Shown in pieces: positions 20,567 through 35,790 of a DNA stretch of 64,000 nucleotides. The notes beneath the pieces are model-generated. The model searched no databases. It was not told the DNA's origin and saw only the letters and a list, made by a program, of their open reading frames with translations. Within the stretch, counting starts at the first letter, position 1. Every line of letters starts with the position of its first letter. Source of the stretch: Palaemon carinicauda (lineage: Eukaryota; Arthropoda; Malacostraca; Decapoda; Palaemonidae); contig NC_090728.1 of NCBI RefSeq assembly GCF_036898095.1, positions 93,970,404 to 94,034,403 of the forward strand, given 5' to 3'. Position numbers and translations under genes: made by a program.

Positions 20567-21480
20567 ATTATCATTATTATTATTATTATCATTACTTACT
20601 AAGCTACAACCCTAGTTGGAAAAGAAAGATCCTATAAGCCCAGGGGCCCCAACAGGGAAAATAGCCCTGTGAGGAAAGGAAACAAGGAAACATAAGATAT
20701 TTCAAGAACAGTAACAACATTAAAATAAATATTTCCCATATAAACTATAAAAACATTAACAAAACAAGAGGAAGAGAAATTACATAGAATAGTGTGCCCG
20801 AGTGTACCCTCAAACAAGAGAACTTTAACCTAAGACAGTGGAAGACCATGGTACAGAGGCTATGGCACTACCAAAAACTAGAGAACAATGGTTTGATTTT
20901 TGAGTGTCCTCCTCCTAGAAGTGCTGCTTACCATAGCTAAAGTCTCTCTTCTACCCTTACCAAGAGGAAAGCAGCCACTCAACAATTACAGTGCAGTAGT
21001 TAACCCCTTAGGTGAAGATGAATTGTTTGGTAATCTCAGTGTTGTCAGGTTTATGAGGACAGAGCAAAATCTGTAAAGAATAGGCCAGACTATTCAGTGA
21101 ATGTGTAGGCAAAGTGAAACGTAACTAGAGAGAAGGATCCAAAATAGTACTGTCTGGCCAGTCAAAGGACCCCATAACTCTCAAGGAGTAGTTTCTCAAA
21201 GGGTGGCGGGTCCCCTGGCCAACCCACTACCTATTAATAGCAAAGACTTTCTAACAAAAATGAAACCGGAGGAGGAAATTGAAGTTCCTTCTTTTACAGG
21301 GTCGTAAAGGCCAACGACAACACTCTTCCAGGTGAAAAGACCACAGGAACTCTATGAAGAAACAGCAAGTCGCTGAAGATAAAGAAGGGTGGCACCCCTC
21401 CCCTTCAAACTCAGGAGCAACAAAACCTTCCTTATTACCTAAGGAATCCCAATTTTAGTAGGATTACATTGTGTCACAAG
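20567..21480 (-). mobile_element. LINE 3' tail region, copy L4
   Basis: Begins directly at the DIRS-I right end with an (ATT)n-type tract (20567-20595) and the shared tail (GCTACAACCCTAGTTGGAAA), as at 1253 and 56423. The rest is untranslated and decayed, and its right limit is uncertain. By orientation of the tail it is a minus-strand copy truncated at its 5' side. No RT sequence seen. Confidence 0.55.
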
Positions 21481-21519
21481 GCCAAACTAGCTAGGGAACA
21501 GACAGAAAACAAAAATGGT

Positions 21520-21805
21520 ATTTTCATTTTAAAATATATTTTAAAATATACTTACATGGTAGTTACACATATATAGCATTGTCCCGCCGATTCGTCGCGC
21601 GCACGGCAGAAATTCAAAATTCGCGGCAATCGCCGATAGGTGGTCAGGTGGTCATACCTGTGCTCCCTCTATCCAGGTACCTGGAACCATTCCCATTTGT
21701 CCTCAGAAATTCCATGCCCATGTTTTCAGAGGGGAGGAGGGAGGGACCTTTTATATACGTAACTACCAGGTAAGTATATTTAAAAATTTATTTTAAAATG
21801 AAAAT
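21520..21805 (-). repeat. DIRS-D 3' terminal repeat and half of its internal complementary region
   Basis: Terminal repeat from ATTTTCATTTTAAAATAT through the GTCGCGCGCACGGC segment. 21764-21805 (GTAACTACCAGGTAAGTATA to AAAATGAAAAT) is the reverse complement of the element's own left end. The expected second half is missing because DIRS-B1 begins at 21806. Confidence 0.8.
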
Positions 21806-21926
21806 ATCACAAATTTTAAGTACAGTGAACCCTCGCTACTTCGCGGTTCGACCATCGCGGATTCACCACTTCCCGGATTTTTTCCATAACCCATATATAT
21901 ACAGTAACATATATATATACAGTAAC

Positions 21927-21957
<31 letters not shown>

Positions 21958-22418
21958 CAGTGAACCCTCGCTACTTCGCGGTTCGACAATCGCGGATTCA
22001 CCACTTCGCGGGGTTTTCCCATAACCCATATATATATACATATCGCGGATTTTCCGGAAAATTCGAAAATACCGCGAAATCTGAAGACAACCAAATACGA
22101 TATTTTGTTACCTGTAATTCCATTAATACTGTAATTAGTAATATCTGCTCTTACTGATTGTTCATTGCATTACATATGATATATAATTCAGCACAGAAAG
22201 AAATAAAACACGAAAAGAGAATGTGATCATACGATAATTCAGTACGTAGTAAAATTAAATCGAACATGAAACGCAAATCAGATGCAGTCATACCATATTA
22301 GAATGGTGTGTACTGTAATGGATGCGCTTCTTTTCCATGAATCTTTTGTATGTATACGTACGTAGTACAGTACTGCATCCAATAATATTCTTTGTTGCAA
22401 AAATCACATTTCGAATAA

Positions 22419-22425
<7 letters not shown>

Positions 22426-22493
<68 letters not shown>
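22426..22493. repeat. (GA)n microsatellite inside Tigger-A
   Basis: Uninterrupted GA dinucleotides of about 68 bp in the 5' untranslated region of Tigger-A. 22515-22650 follows as an imperfect ATT-rich tract. Confidence 0.95.
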
Positions 22494-22496
<3 letters not shown>

Positions 22497-22974
22497 TAAA
22501 ATAGCGTACGTAAATTTTTATTATTATTGTTATTATTATTATTATTGTTGTTGTTGTTAATAAAATTATTATTGTTATTATTATTATCATTATTATTATT
22601 ATTATTACTGTACAGTATTATTATCATTATTTATTATTATTACGGTATTGTACTTAATCTACGTACGTTCATTATGCGCGGGGCATCTTCTATGAGTAAC
22701 CAACGCATCATAGTACTGTAAGACGGGTTGTGATTGGTTCAAGAGCTGATAGATGACGAATCAGAACTCAAGTTTTGTTATCTAGCCTGTGATTGGTGTT
22801 TTGCCCGCATCTTCTACCCGCAGCATCAAAGTTCTCGCGGGGCTGGATCGTTCACTTTCTCTTTCCGCGTATTGCTGAGTAGACGTTCTTAAGTTTGTGA
22901 AGTTTAATCTGTGCTGTGTGCGACTGTTTTAAGTTGAACTTTTTGTTGAACTTTCTGTTAAATCCTACTGTACA

Positions 22975-24855
22975 ATGCCTCCCAAGCGTTCTGCTTCTAG
23001 TAAGGCTGGTAGTGAGCCTAAACGCCACCGAAGGATGATGACGATAGCTGAGAAGGTTACGCTTCTCGACATGTTAAAAGATGGTAGAAGTTACGCGGCC
23101 GCCGGCCGCCATTTTGGCATCAACGAATCCACCGTTCGCTATATCAAAAAGGACGAGGCGAACATTAGAAAGACTGCTGCAATCACCTTTAGCAGATCAG
23201 CGAAGCGAGTCGTTACAACGCGTAATAAAACGATCGTACGCATGGAAGGTGCTTTAGCTGTGTGGATTGCCGACTGCCGGAAGAAGAACATAGCGTTGGA
23301 TACGAACACCATCCAAACAAAGGCTTTGAGCTTATATGAGAATTTTGCTGCAAAGGAACCTAAAGACGACGACGGCAACCATGCTGAAGATGATGATGAT
23401 GCAGATGATCCTCAACCAGGGACATCCACTGATTCCCAGCCTCAGAAACGTTTTTCCGCAAGCAAAGGATGGTTCGCGAAGTTTCAGAAACGCTTCGCCC
23501 TGAAAAGCGTTTCCCTGCATGGGGAGTCTGCTTCCGCTGACACTGCCGCTGCTGAAACTTGCGTGAACCAGACGTTCAAGAATATTATCGCCGAAGGTGG
23601 ATACAAGCCGGAACAAGTCTTTAATATGGATGAGACTGGCTTGTTTTGGAAGAGAATGCCGTCGCGAACTTTCCTGTTCAAAGAGGAAGCCAAAGCCTCT
23701 GGCTTTAAGGCATTCAAGGATCGCGTTACCCTCGTGATGTGTGGTAATGCTGCTGGATTTTTGTTAAAGCCGGGGCTTATTTATAAGTCGAAAAATCCTC
23801 GCGCTTTGAAAAATAAAAATAAGAATCTCCTTCCCGTGTACTGGATGCATAATAAAAAAGCATGGATTACGAAGATGCTGACCTCCAACTGGTTCCACCA
23901 GTGTTTCATCCCGCAAGTCCATGAATATCTCTTAGAGAAGGGCTTGCCATTCAAGATCCTTCTCCTTATGGATAACGCTGGTGGACACGCAACTGACCTG
24001 TCGCGTGAGGGCGTTCAGGTTGAGTTCCTGCCACCCAACACCACGTCATTAATTCAACCGATGGACCAGGGGGTTACCAGGGCGTTCAAGGCCCTCTACA
24101 CGAAGAATACCTTGGCGGACCTCGTTGCGTATGTGGATGCTGCCCAAGATGACGAGGATGAAGATTTCAACTTGAAGGCGTACTGGCGGCAGTACACCAT
24201 AGCCACGTGCCTGCAGAATATTCAAAAGGCACTTCAAGAGATGAAACCTGCAACCGTGAATGCGAGCTGGAAGAAGCTGTGGCCCGATATTGTTTACGAC
24301 GACAAGGGATTTACTCCGTCGGAAATCCAACACTCTGCAATACGGAAATCTGTGCAGTTGGCTGCCATAATTGGAGGTGACGGGTTTGGCGACATGACGA
24401 CTGAAGACGTCGACGAGTTGTTGGACTGCCATTCCCAGCCCCTAACTGACGCAGACCTCGAAGACCTGACGAAATCGGCAAGTGAAGAAGAGAGTGAGGG
24501 TACCCAGGAAGAGACCCAAGAAAATGTCGAAGAAACGGGCTTAACATTAGAACGGCTTGCCAAGTTCTGCAACCATATCAAGGAGGCGAAAGAAATGTTA
24601 CAAGAGTGGGACGAGGATATGGTTCGCTCGATGCAATTCTCCAATAAGGTCGATGACATCATGACTCCCTACAGGATGCTCTTGGATCGAAAAAAGAAGC
24701 AGCGGCAACAACTTCCGATCACAATGTTCTTCCAGCCTCGCAAAAAAGAGCCAGTTCCTCCTGCTAGTACGCCTTCGGAAGAAATTGAAGAAGTTTCCCA
24801 GGAAGAAGTTGAAGAGGTGTCCCAGGAAAAGACACCTCCGTCTGAAGAGACGTAA
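22975..24855 (+). CDS. Tigger-A transposase, 626 aa, intact
   Basis: Cut-and-paste transposase of the pogo/Tigger group, acting in the nucleus. N-terminal helix-turn-helix (MTIAEKVTLLDMLKDG, then RHFGINESTVRYI) around residues 22-60. CENP-B-type DNA-binding region about 75-190, with an acidic insert and SASKGWFAKFQKRF. DDE_1 catalytic triad: D in NMDETGLFW (about 219), D in LLLMDNAGGH (333) and D in LIQPMDQGV (364), giving a DD30D spacing. The C-terminus is acidic, then KKKQRQQLPITMFFQPRKK: QLPITMFF (579-586) fits the PCNA-binding PIP box Q-x-x-I-x-x-F-F. No stop or frameshift. Its length is typical for the family, and the first ATG is in reasonable context. Likely functional. Confidence 0.95.
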   Translation: MPPKRSASSKAGSEPKRHRRMMTIAEKVTLLDMLKDGRSYAAAGRHFGINESTVRYIKKDEANIRKTAAITFSRSAKRVVTTRNKTIVRMEGALAVWIADCRKKNIALDTNTIQTKALSLYENFAAKEPKDDDGNHAEDDDDADDPQPGTSTDSQPQKRFSASKGWFAKFQKRFALKSVSLHGESASADTAAAETCVNQTFKNIIAEGGYKPEQVFNMDETGLFWKRMPSRTFLFKEEAKASGFKAFKDRVTLVMCGNAAGFLLKPGLIYKSKNPRALKNKNKNLLPVYWMHNKKAWITKMLTSNWFHQCFIPQVHEYLLEKGLPFKILLLMDNAGGHATDLSREGVQVEFLPPNTTSLIQPMDQGVTRAFKALYTKNTLADLVAYVDAAQDDEDEDFNLKAYWRQYTIATCLQNIQKALQEMKPATVNASWKKLWPDIVYDDKGFTPSEIQHSAIRKSVQLAAIIGGDGFGDMTTEDVDELLDCHSQPLTDADLEDLTKSASEEESEGTQEETQENVEETGLTLERLAKFCNHIKEAKEMLQEWDEDMVRSMQFSNKVDDIMTPYRMLLDRKKKQRQQLPITMFFQPRKKEPVPPASTPSEEIEEVSQEEVEEVSQEKTPPSEET

Positions 24856-25126
24856 AATACTATCATTGACTGCACAGTAGAACACATCATCAGCTTCATC
24901 ATCATCATTTCTACTGTGCAGCAAATTCATCGCCATCACCATTCAAGTTTTTCTTCAACTTCTTTCGTGGTGAGTACAGTAACAATCTTTATTTTTTACT
25001 TTAACCTGTTTTATAGTTTAGTAATGTACGTACTGTATGCATTAAGTTAAAGGGAAGGTTTTAAAAGTCTACATGTTGTAACCTATCATATTTTTTTTGT
25101 TTAAAATTTACATTTACGTACGTAAA

Positions 25127-25232
<106 letters not shown>

Positions 25233-25892
25233 TTTTCCTGCTTTGCTACGTACAAGTACTGTATAATTTATATTTGTAAGGTAACATATTTTGTAAATGC
25301 TTTTACTGTAAATACTGTATGTACTGTATCATTATTTATCACTATCATCATGCGCGTTAAATGCCTTGTTTGTTCTGAGCGTGGTTGTTTACTGAGCGTA
25401 CACGCCGTCGTTTCAGGCGGCGTCATAAAGAAAAAGATTTCATTTGGAAGTCCTAAGAAAAATACGTAAACTAAAACATTGGTAATAAAAAAATCAACAT
25501 ACAGTACTGTATAATCAATATAATCGATGCAAAAACTAACCTATACATATATGTGTACACTAAATGAGTTTGTTTCTTCATTATGATCAGAATTGAACGT
25601 AAACAAAACATTGGTTGCCATTTTTTATCGTGCTTTTTAGGTGTTTAGGAAACGCATGATATAAAATCGCCTTTAATATTTGTGCCTGTTTTAGTTTAGG
25701 GTGCTGTAGTACATGCATTAAGTGTTCTGTACATTAAAGGGTGGTTTGTTAACAGTACTACGTACAAGGGAAGGTTTTAAAAGTCCGAATATACATGTTA
25801 AATAAATAGGTAAATATGATGTCACTACTTCGCGGATTTTCACCTATCGCGCCCGCGTCTGGAACCTATCTACCGCAATAAACGAGGGTTCA

Positions 25893-28799
<2,907 letters not shown>

Positions 28800-29886
28800 A
28801 AAGTAGGAAAATGTGATGTAGTTCTAAGGGAATAGTATGGGAAATATGTCTGGGTAATAAGCAAAGCTCTACCTCCAGTTTGTTTCTTTATTATGATCAG
28901 AGATAAATGTAAACAAAACATTGGTTGCCTTTTTTTAACGTGCTTTTTAGCGTGTTTAGAAAACGCATGATATAAAATTGCCTTTAATATTTGTGCCTGT
29001 TTTAGTTTAGGGTACTGTAGTACATGCATTAAGTGTTCTGTACATTAAAGGGTAGTTTGTTAACAGTACTACGTACAAGGGAAGGTTTTAAAAGTCTGAA
29101 TATACATGTTGAATAAATAGGTAAATATGGTGTCACTACTTCACGGATTTTCACCTATCGCGGCCGCGTCTGGAACCTATCTACCGCGATAAACGAGGGT
29201 TCACTGTAATTTGTATTTTTCCTAACAGTACTTACCTCGAACTACTTTCTTAGGAGTATCTGGGATTCTCCTCCCAACCGACCAGAATTTTGTGTAGTCT
29301 CCCCTATCTCCGTTTTCTATAATGGGTCCCTCTGTGGCGGATGAATACTCGCCCTGAGGTGACCCGGGTCAGCGAGAGCGCGTGGCCAGGTCTCGGTCAC
29401 CAGTAAGTTTTTGATAAATATGGTATCAAAGTCCTGTAAGACACTCGGGGAAGGATGGGTGGGCCATAATCCGAAAGTAGTTCGAGGTAAGTACTGTTAG
29501 GAAAAATAAAAATTACTTAAAATTTGTGATTTGTTCCACCACGGAGTACTTACTTCGAACTACTTTCTTAGGAGACTTATACTTTAGGAGGCGGGGTGGT
29601 CTTACGGGCCGAGAGACCTGCTGGATAATAAAGATTGAACCTAGATAAGAGGCTAGGTTCTTCTGACCACTAACGGGATATGAGACTTGGGGAGAACTAC
29701 GCAAAAAACTATTTAGTGTCTAAGTAACTCACCTCTGTAAGGATCTCCGGACATGGGCGTCTCCACTGAACGTTTCACACATGGGAGGGGTAAGGGAAAA
29801 AGGGAATGGAGGGGAAGTGGGGACAAGGGGGGAAAAGTAAGGAAGGAACTTATGTCGCTTGGAATTACTTTCCACGGGCTTCAACC

Positions 29887-30722
29887 TTAAACCTTTTGGA
29901 GCGCAGAAATGATCGGCCCAATGGAGAAGCAGTCCAGGGACTTCCTAGTACAGTCCTTCAGGTAGTGGGTAAAGGTGGACTGCCTGGACCATGTGCCCGC
30001 CTTCAGGATCTGGCCCACAGCCATGTTCTTCTCGAAGGCTAGCGAAGTGCTCAGGCCCCTAATATCATGGGGTCTCGGCTTACCCAACACCGAGACTCCG
30101 GCACTGTCATAGGCTCTCTTAATCACTTGCCGTAACCAGAAGGAGATAGTGTTCCTGGACACTGCTTTCTTCACCATGCCCGAGGAGACGAACAGACTCT
30201 TAATCCCAGGGCGAAGCCTGGCTGTCCTTTCCAGGTATTTTCTAACTGCCCTGACCGGGCATAGCTACAAATCCCTTGGGCTGTCCGATCGCAGAATCGC
30301 TGGCACTGAAAATCCCTCAAACCTAGGGTCCCAGGAGGCTGGGTTCTGCGTCTTGGCCACGAAATCGGGCAGGAACTTGAACCAACTCCTTCCAACATTT
30401 CGCGTGCGAGACCTCGTACGACATCCCATGGAGTTCGCTCACTCGCTTAGCCGAAGCGGAAGACAGTCTTGAGGGTGAGCTCTTTGTCCAGAATGTCCCT
30501 GAGGGGCTCGAAGGGAGGCTCAGACAAAGCCTTAAGAACTCTGGCCACGTCCCACTGCGGCACTCTAGAGGAATGGGAAGAACACGATTGTTCGAAGCTT
30601 TTGATGAGCATCGAAATCTGCCAGGAAGTTCCTAGATCTAGACCCTTGAGGAGAAAGACCTGGCCCAAGGCAGCTCGGGTATAAACAAGTTTATAGGTTA
30701 GAGGCAGTAGCACCTTCTCCAA
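29887..30722 (-). pseudogene. DIRS-B1 tyrosine recombinase pseudogene, N-terminally truncated
   Basis: 30447-30722 carries the N-terminal core-binding part (TYKLVYTRAALGQVFLLKGLD). A frameshift near 30455 moves the Arg box (AKRVSELHGMSYEV) into another frame. 29887-30177 retains the His/Arg box (PRPHDIRGLSTSLAF), Trp (KAGTWSRQSTF) and Tyr (FTHYLKDCT). Catalytic positions are thus still recognisable, but the gene is broken by at least one frameshift and lacks its start. Confidence 0.8.
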
Positions 30723-30726
30723 TTAT

Positions 30727-31531
30727 GGCGCCAGAGGCAACATACAGACCCAGGGAACAACAATCCTCATATTGGGTCTGTACCTCTTTTAGGTAACAAT
30801 CTGCGAAGATTGATTTGCTTCACCAGAATGTCGCTTCCAAAATCGCTTTCATAGACTTGTTGTGTCTATAAGCCATCGAAATTGCCACAGCTCTTACTTC
30901 ATGTGCTTTGACTTTGAGGATTGGGAACCTTTTCTCGTCACAGTTCTGGCGAGCTTCTCTTATTAAATCCTTGATAAGGAATGCCAGTGCATTCTTTGAC
31001 AAGGGTAACGAAGGTTTCTTCACCGAGCACCAGAGGTTGTCTGCCTGTCCCCTCATGTTTTTTGGCCCTCTGCAGATAAAATTTTAGGGCCCTAACTGGA
31101 CAAAGGCCTCTCTCCTTTTCCTGCCCTACTAAATGAGTTAACCCTGGTATGGTAAAGGATCTGGGCCATGGCTGAGAAGGATTCTCATTCTTGGCGAGAA
31201 AACCTAGTTGCAGCGAGCAGACTGCATTCTCTCCATTGAAGCCTGCATTTTTGCTAAAGGCTTGCAATTCTCCTATCCTCTTGGCTATTGCCAACGCAAC
31301 CAGGAATAGGGTCTTCTTAGTGAGATCCTTCCATGAAGCCTTGTCGAGAGGTTCAAACCTGCTCGAGGTTAAAAACATCAGGACTACATCCAAATTCCAA
31401 GTGGGGGTTGGGTTGTCCTTCCTCTAACTGTCTCAAAGGACCTTATGAGATCCGAGAGATCCTTGTCTCCCAACACGTCAATATCTCTGTGACTGAAGCT
31501 AGCATGCTGTGGTATCCCTTGATGGTTGATA
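30727..31531 (-). pseudogene. DIRS-D recombinase pseudogene
   Basis: Pieces at 30820-31056 (HEVRAVAISMAYRHNKSMKA with the H-x-x-R box, then the LEATFW Trp) and 30938-31393 (LAIAKRIGELQAFSKN with the Arg box, LCPVRALKFYLQRAK). N-terminal STIKGYHSMLAS at about 31490-31531 is cut by the MITE at 31532. Frames are shifted between pieces. Sequence is closer to DIRS-C than to B1. Assignment to DIRS-D rests on order and orientation. Confidence 0.75.
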
Positions 31532-32623
<1,092 letters not shown>

Positions 32624-32629
32624 TAATCT

Positions 32630-33640
32630 TTACAGATCCACTTCATGAAGAGTTTCTTGCGTCCCCTCCTCTGAGATCTCTTCCAAAGGATTGGCGATTT
32701 CCGATGTTGAACGAGTGGGGGAATCACAAGCCTCGTCCTGCTTGCATGCGTCATGCATGCGTCCAGCATGCTGCAAGGGAGCGCCATGCTTGCGTGCGTC
32801 CAGCATGCTGCGAGGGAGCGTCACGATCCTTGTCACCTCCCGTCACGCGTCCAGCTTGCTGGGAGGGAGCGACTATGAGCGCTGCAACTTGCGGCGAGTC
32901 AGCATCTCGCTGTCCTAACTTAGGTCTTATCCTGACTTCTGGCGACAAGTAGTCCAATATCATGACACCTGGCGTCACGTTGTTCCAACGCTAGACGCTC
33001 GGAACTATGACATACGCGATCTTGACGCTCTGAACTACGACGTTCACGATCTCGACGCTCTGTTTCATGACGTCCGAGGCTCTTACTTCTCGTAACAGTT
33101 CTGACTTCCAACTACTCGACGCTTGGCATGATGTAGTCCAACTCTTTGACGCTCGGCATCATGAAACCTTGACGCTTGGCTTTCTGACGCTAGGCGTCAA
33201 GGCGTTTAGAATCTTGACGCTTGAGCGTCATGACGAGCAACTCTCTTCTTGTGTAACAGGAAGAGAAAAACGTAAGACGCCAGTCTCATCTGTCAGCTGC
33301 GTCATCTGACGGCGAAGATAACACTTTTAAATCGCCTTTCCCATGGCGAGGGCGAGCGTCCTGGGAAGCGTCAACAGGTACGCACGAGAGGACAACTACT
33401 TGGGGGCTAACGCCTCTCGCCTCCCTTCGCCTGTCGACCTTCCTTATCCCAGGGGTTGGGGAGCATGGAAGAGGTCCAGGGCTAGGAGAATGAAAGGTCC
33501 GAGCAGCCGCACCCTCCACTGCACTGATTTAAGCACTGAAACTAGCACTTTTAACTCTTTCACATCAGACCATAATTTAGGCCTGCCCGCTGCGAGAGAT
33601 TCTAATCTTTCGCCAAGGGCTAGAATGAGAATTCAATAGG
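32630..33640 (-). pseudogene. DIRS-D Gag-type linker remnant with tandem repeats
   Basis: Minus-strand frames show an acidic patch ([19 protein letters not shown]), repeats around GCGTCCAGCATGCTGCGAGG (about 32740-32870), and repeats around GACGCTCTGAACTACGACGT (about 32990-33235). They translate as recurrent SERQDRE-like and MLDA-like units. Other DIRS Gag genes here carry similarly placed but unrelated repeats. No conserved Gag core or cysteine motif was recognised, so the assignment is by position and composition. Confidence 0.45.
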
Positions 33641-34429
33641 CTATACGATTAAAATTAGTATTGCCAATACGAAATATTAAATAACGATACAAAGTATTTG
33701 TGGAACTGTAACGATCGTCATGAGTACTACGTAGCGTAAATTGACTGTAAGCTAGTTTTAATCTCTGATAATAGATCGATGATTATCTAAAGAAAGTATA
33801 CTAATAGGACAAATATTTACTTAAAAATAATATATTTCCCTTACATTATAAAAATTAAATACTTATGCTTTGTAAGTTAGTATTTTCTTTACATTCCTTG
33901 CAAGAAAAAGAAATGAATTTACATATTTGCAAGTCATTCTTCGTACAGTTTACGTCACATGATGTGTGACGTCATAGTCCTGGCGGAATGATTTCCTTCC
34001 ACCATCATGTCTAAAGAGTTGGTTCGTTAGTTTTTACAGTAGGGGGAAAAATTCCTGATCCTATCCCTTTCAAGCTTACAAACATAGCGATCATATTCCA
34101 AAAGAAAAAGAAAAGTACACACATACCCTCTGCATTTCTACATACTGTGTGGGGATCAAGAGCAGCTTTTGGAAGCCAGTCTTGCACCCCTTCGCACAAA
34201 ATCTAACAACAGAGGCAGCCATCTTGAAAATCCAGAAAACAAGTTAAAATAAACTGTCCAAGTCGGACCAACAAAATCTATCTTATTCGTGTGAAAAAGA
34301 AATGAAAATCCAATATCAGCAAAAGCCATCAACCAAAAAAAAAAAAAAAAAAAAGCAATGGGTACTTCACCAATTTGTAGTTAAAGCAAACCCAATCAAA
34401 ATAGAGCGAATTTCCAACGTGTTGCTAGA
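33641..34429 (-). other. DIRS-D leader region (inferred)
   Basis: A+T-rich, between the Gag-type repeats and the right terminal repeat. Contains a bZIP-like palindrome (ACGTCACATGATGTGTGACGT, 33951-33971, 21 bp with arms ACGTCACA/TGTGACGT), a candidate exon at 34127-34222 and an A-tract at 34336-34355. Assignment to the element is by position only; part could be host sequence. Confidence 0.4.
34127..34222 (-). CDS. Candidate first exon with strong start context
   Basis: On the minus strand, CAAGATGGCTGCC (ATG at 34222) opens 32 codons: MAASVVRFCAKGCKTGFQK, then LLLIPTQYVEMQR. It ends in phase 0 at AGG/GTATGT, a strong donor. The N-terminus is basic, without acidic residues in the first 25, so a mitochondrial presequence is conceivable. 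It cannot be joined in frame to the exons at 41815-41920 or 991-1024. It lies in the supposed DIRS-D leader, so it could be a captured host exon, an element exon, or chance. Product not recognised. Confidence 0.3.
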
Positions 34430-34621
34430 ACGAGGGCAGGGAATTTCTGAGGACAAATGGGAATGGTTCCAGGTACTGTACCTGGATAGAGGGAGCACTG
34501 GTATAATCACCTGACCACCTATCGGCGATTGCCGCAAATTTTGAATTTCTGCCGTGCGCGCGACGAATCGGCGCGATAAAGCTCTATATATGTAACTACC
34601 AGGGAAGTTAATATTTAAAAA
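34430..34621 (-). repeat. DIRS-D 5' terminal repeat
   Basis: Inverted partner of about 21550-21740: shares GAATTTCTGAGGACAAATGG, CAGGTACTGTACCTGGATAG-type sequence, and GCGCGCGACGAATCGG. The outer end near 34621 (GGGAAGTTAATATTTAAAA) differs from the left end, as usual for DIRS extremities. Confidence 0.8.
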
Positions 34622-35079
34622 TGTTGTCTTACAAGAGCAAGAATATGGATATCAACAAGTTTATACAGAAAACTGTCATAGAGGCTACATACAGTTAAAG
34701 GAAAATAACTGATAACTGCAAATTCTTCCCGCTAAATATCCCTCGCACATGATGATCAATAAACACATTTATCTAAAAGAAAAAGATAAAGATTAAAACA
34801 GCCAAATGAGGAAAGCCAGATGCACATCTATATTATAAAGTGGCTGGAAACAAAGTGGCTGCTCAGTGACCTGTCGGGTGGACGGGGCCCACTCACCACC
34901 TGGCAGTAACTACTATCTCCTCATTATGAATTTTAAAAGGTGAATTCCATCTTTGCTGAAAGCATACAGTACTCTTATTAAAGGATTGAAATTTGTATTT
35001 GTGTAGGAACAAATACTTTTCACATGATTTTGGAGCTAAAAGGCATCTAGCTGAGAGGTGCAGTGAACCTAATTATGTT
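34622..35079. other. No gene seen
   Basis: Gap between DIRS-D and DIRS-C, probably intronic for the minus-strand host gene. No splice-flanked frame compatible with the known exons was recognised. Confidence 0.5.
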
Positions 35080-35270
35080 ATTTTCATTAGTAAAATAAAT
35101 TTTTGAATATACTTACCCGATAATCATGTAGCTGTCAACTCTGTTGCCGACAGAAATCTACGGTCGGGATACGCCAGCGATCGCTATACAGGTGGGGGTG
35201 CACACAACAGCGCCATCTGTGGTCAGGTACTCCAGTACTTCTTGTCAACACCACCTCAATTTTTTCCTCG
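35080..35270 (-). repeat. DIRS-C 3' terminal repeat
   Basis: The segment from GATAATCATGTAGCTGTCAA to AATTTTTTCCTCGG is the reverse complement of 41560-41715 with almost no changes. The outer end (TTTTCATTAGTAAAATAAAT) is specific to this side. Confidence 0.9.
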
Positions 35271-35317
35271 GTCCACTGGTTCTCTATGGGGAGGAAGGGT
35301 GGGTCAATTAAATCATG

Positions 35318-35412
35318 ATTATCGGGTAAGTATATTCAAAAATTTATTTTACTAATGAAAATAAAATTTTTCAATATTAATCTTACCCGATAATCATGTA
35401 GCTGATTCACAC
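35318..35412 (-). repeat. DIRS-C internal complementary region
   Basis: First half (GATTATCGGGTAAGTATATT through TTTACTAATGAAAAT) is the reverse complement of the left end. Second half (AATATTAATCTTACCCGATA through GTAGCTG) is the reverse complement of the right end at 41700-41735. Same circle-junction logic as in DIRS-I. Confidence 0.9.
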
Positions 35413-35790
35413 CCAGGGTGGTGGGTGGAGACCAGCATACATGTTAACAAAGAAGCTAAGTATCCCGTATTTCATTTTATTAGTTATTCAAAAATAACAT
35501 AAAATAAATAAGTACCTGGTAAGGAAGACGACTTGAACCATTACTCTGCCTTTATTAAGTACGTCTTCCTTACTGAGCGTAGCGGTCCTCTTAGGAGGCT
35601 GAACGACTCTTAGGTGCTGAAGTATAAAGGGCTGCAACCCATACTAAAGGACCTCATCACAACCTTTAACCTTGGCGCTTCTCAAGAAAGAATTGACCAC
35701 CCGCCAAATCAACAAGGATGTGGAAGGCTTCTTAGCCGACCGTACAACCCATAACAAGTATTCAAGAGAAAGGTTAAAAAGGTTATGGGA

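Noticed and set aside
24049..24942. Antisense frames across the Tigger-A transposase
   Set aside because: Shadows of the intact transposase on the opposite strand.
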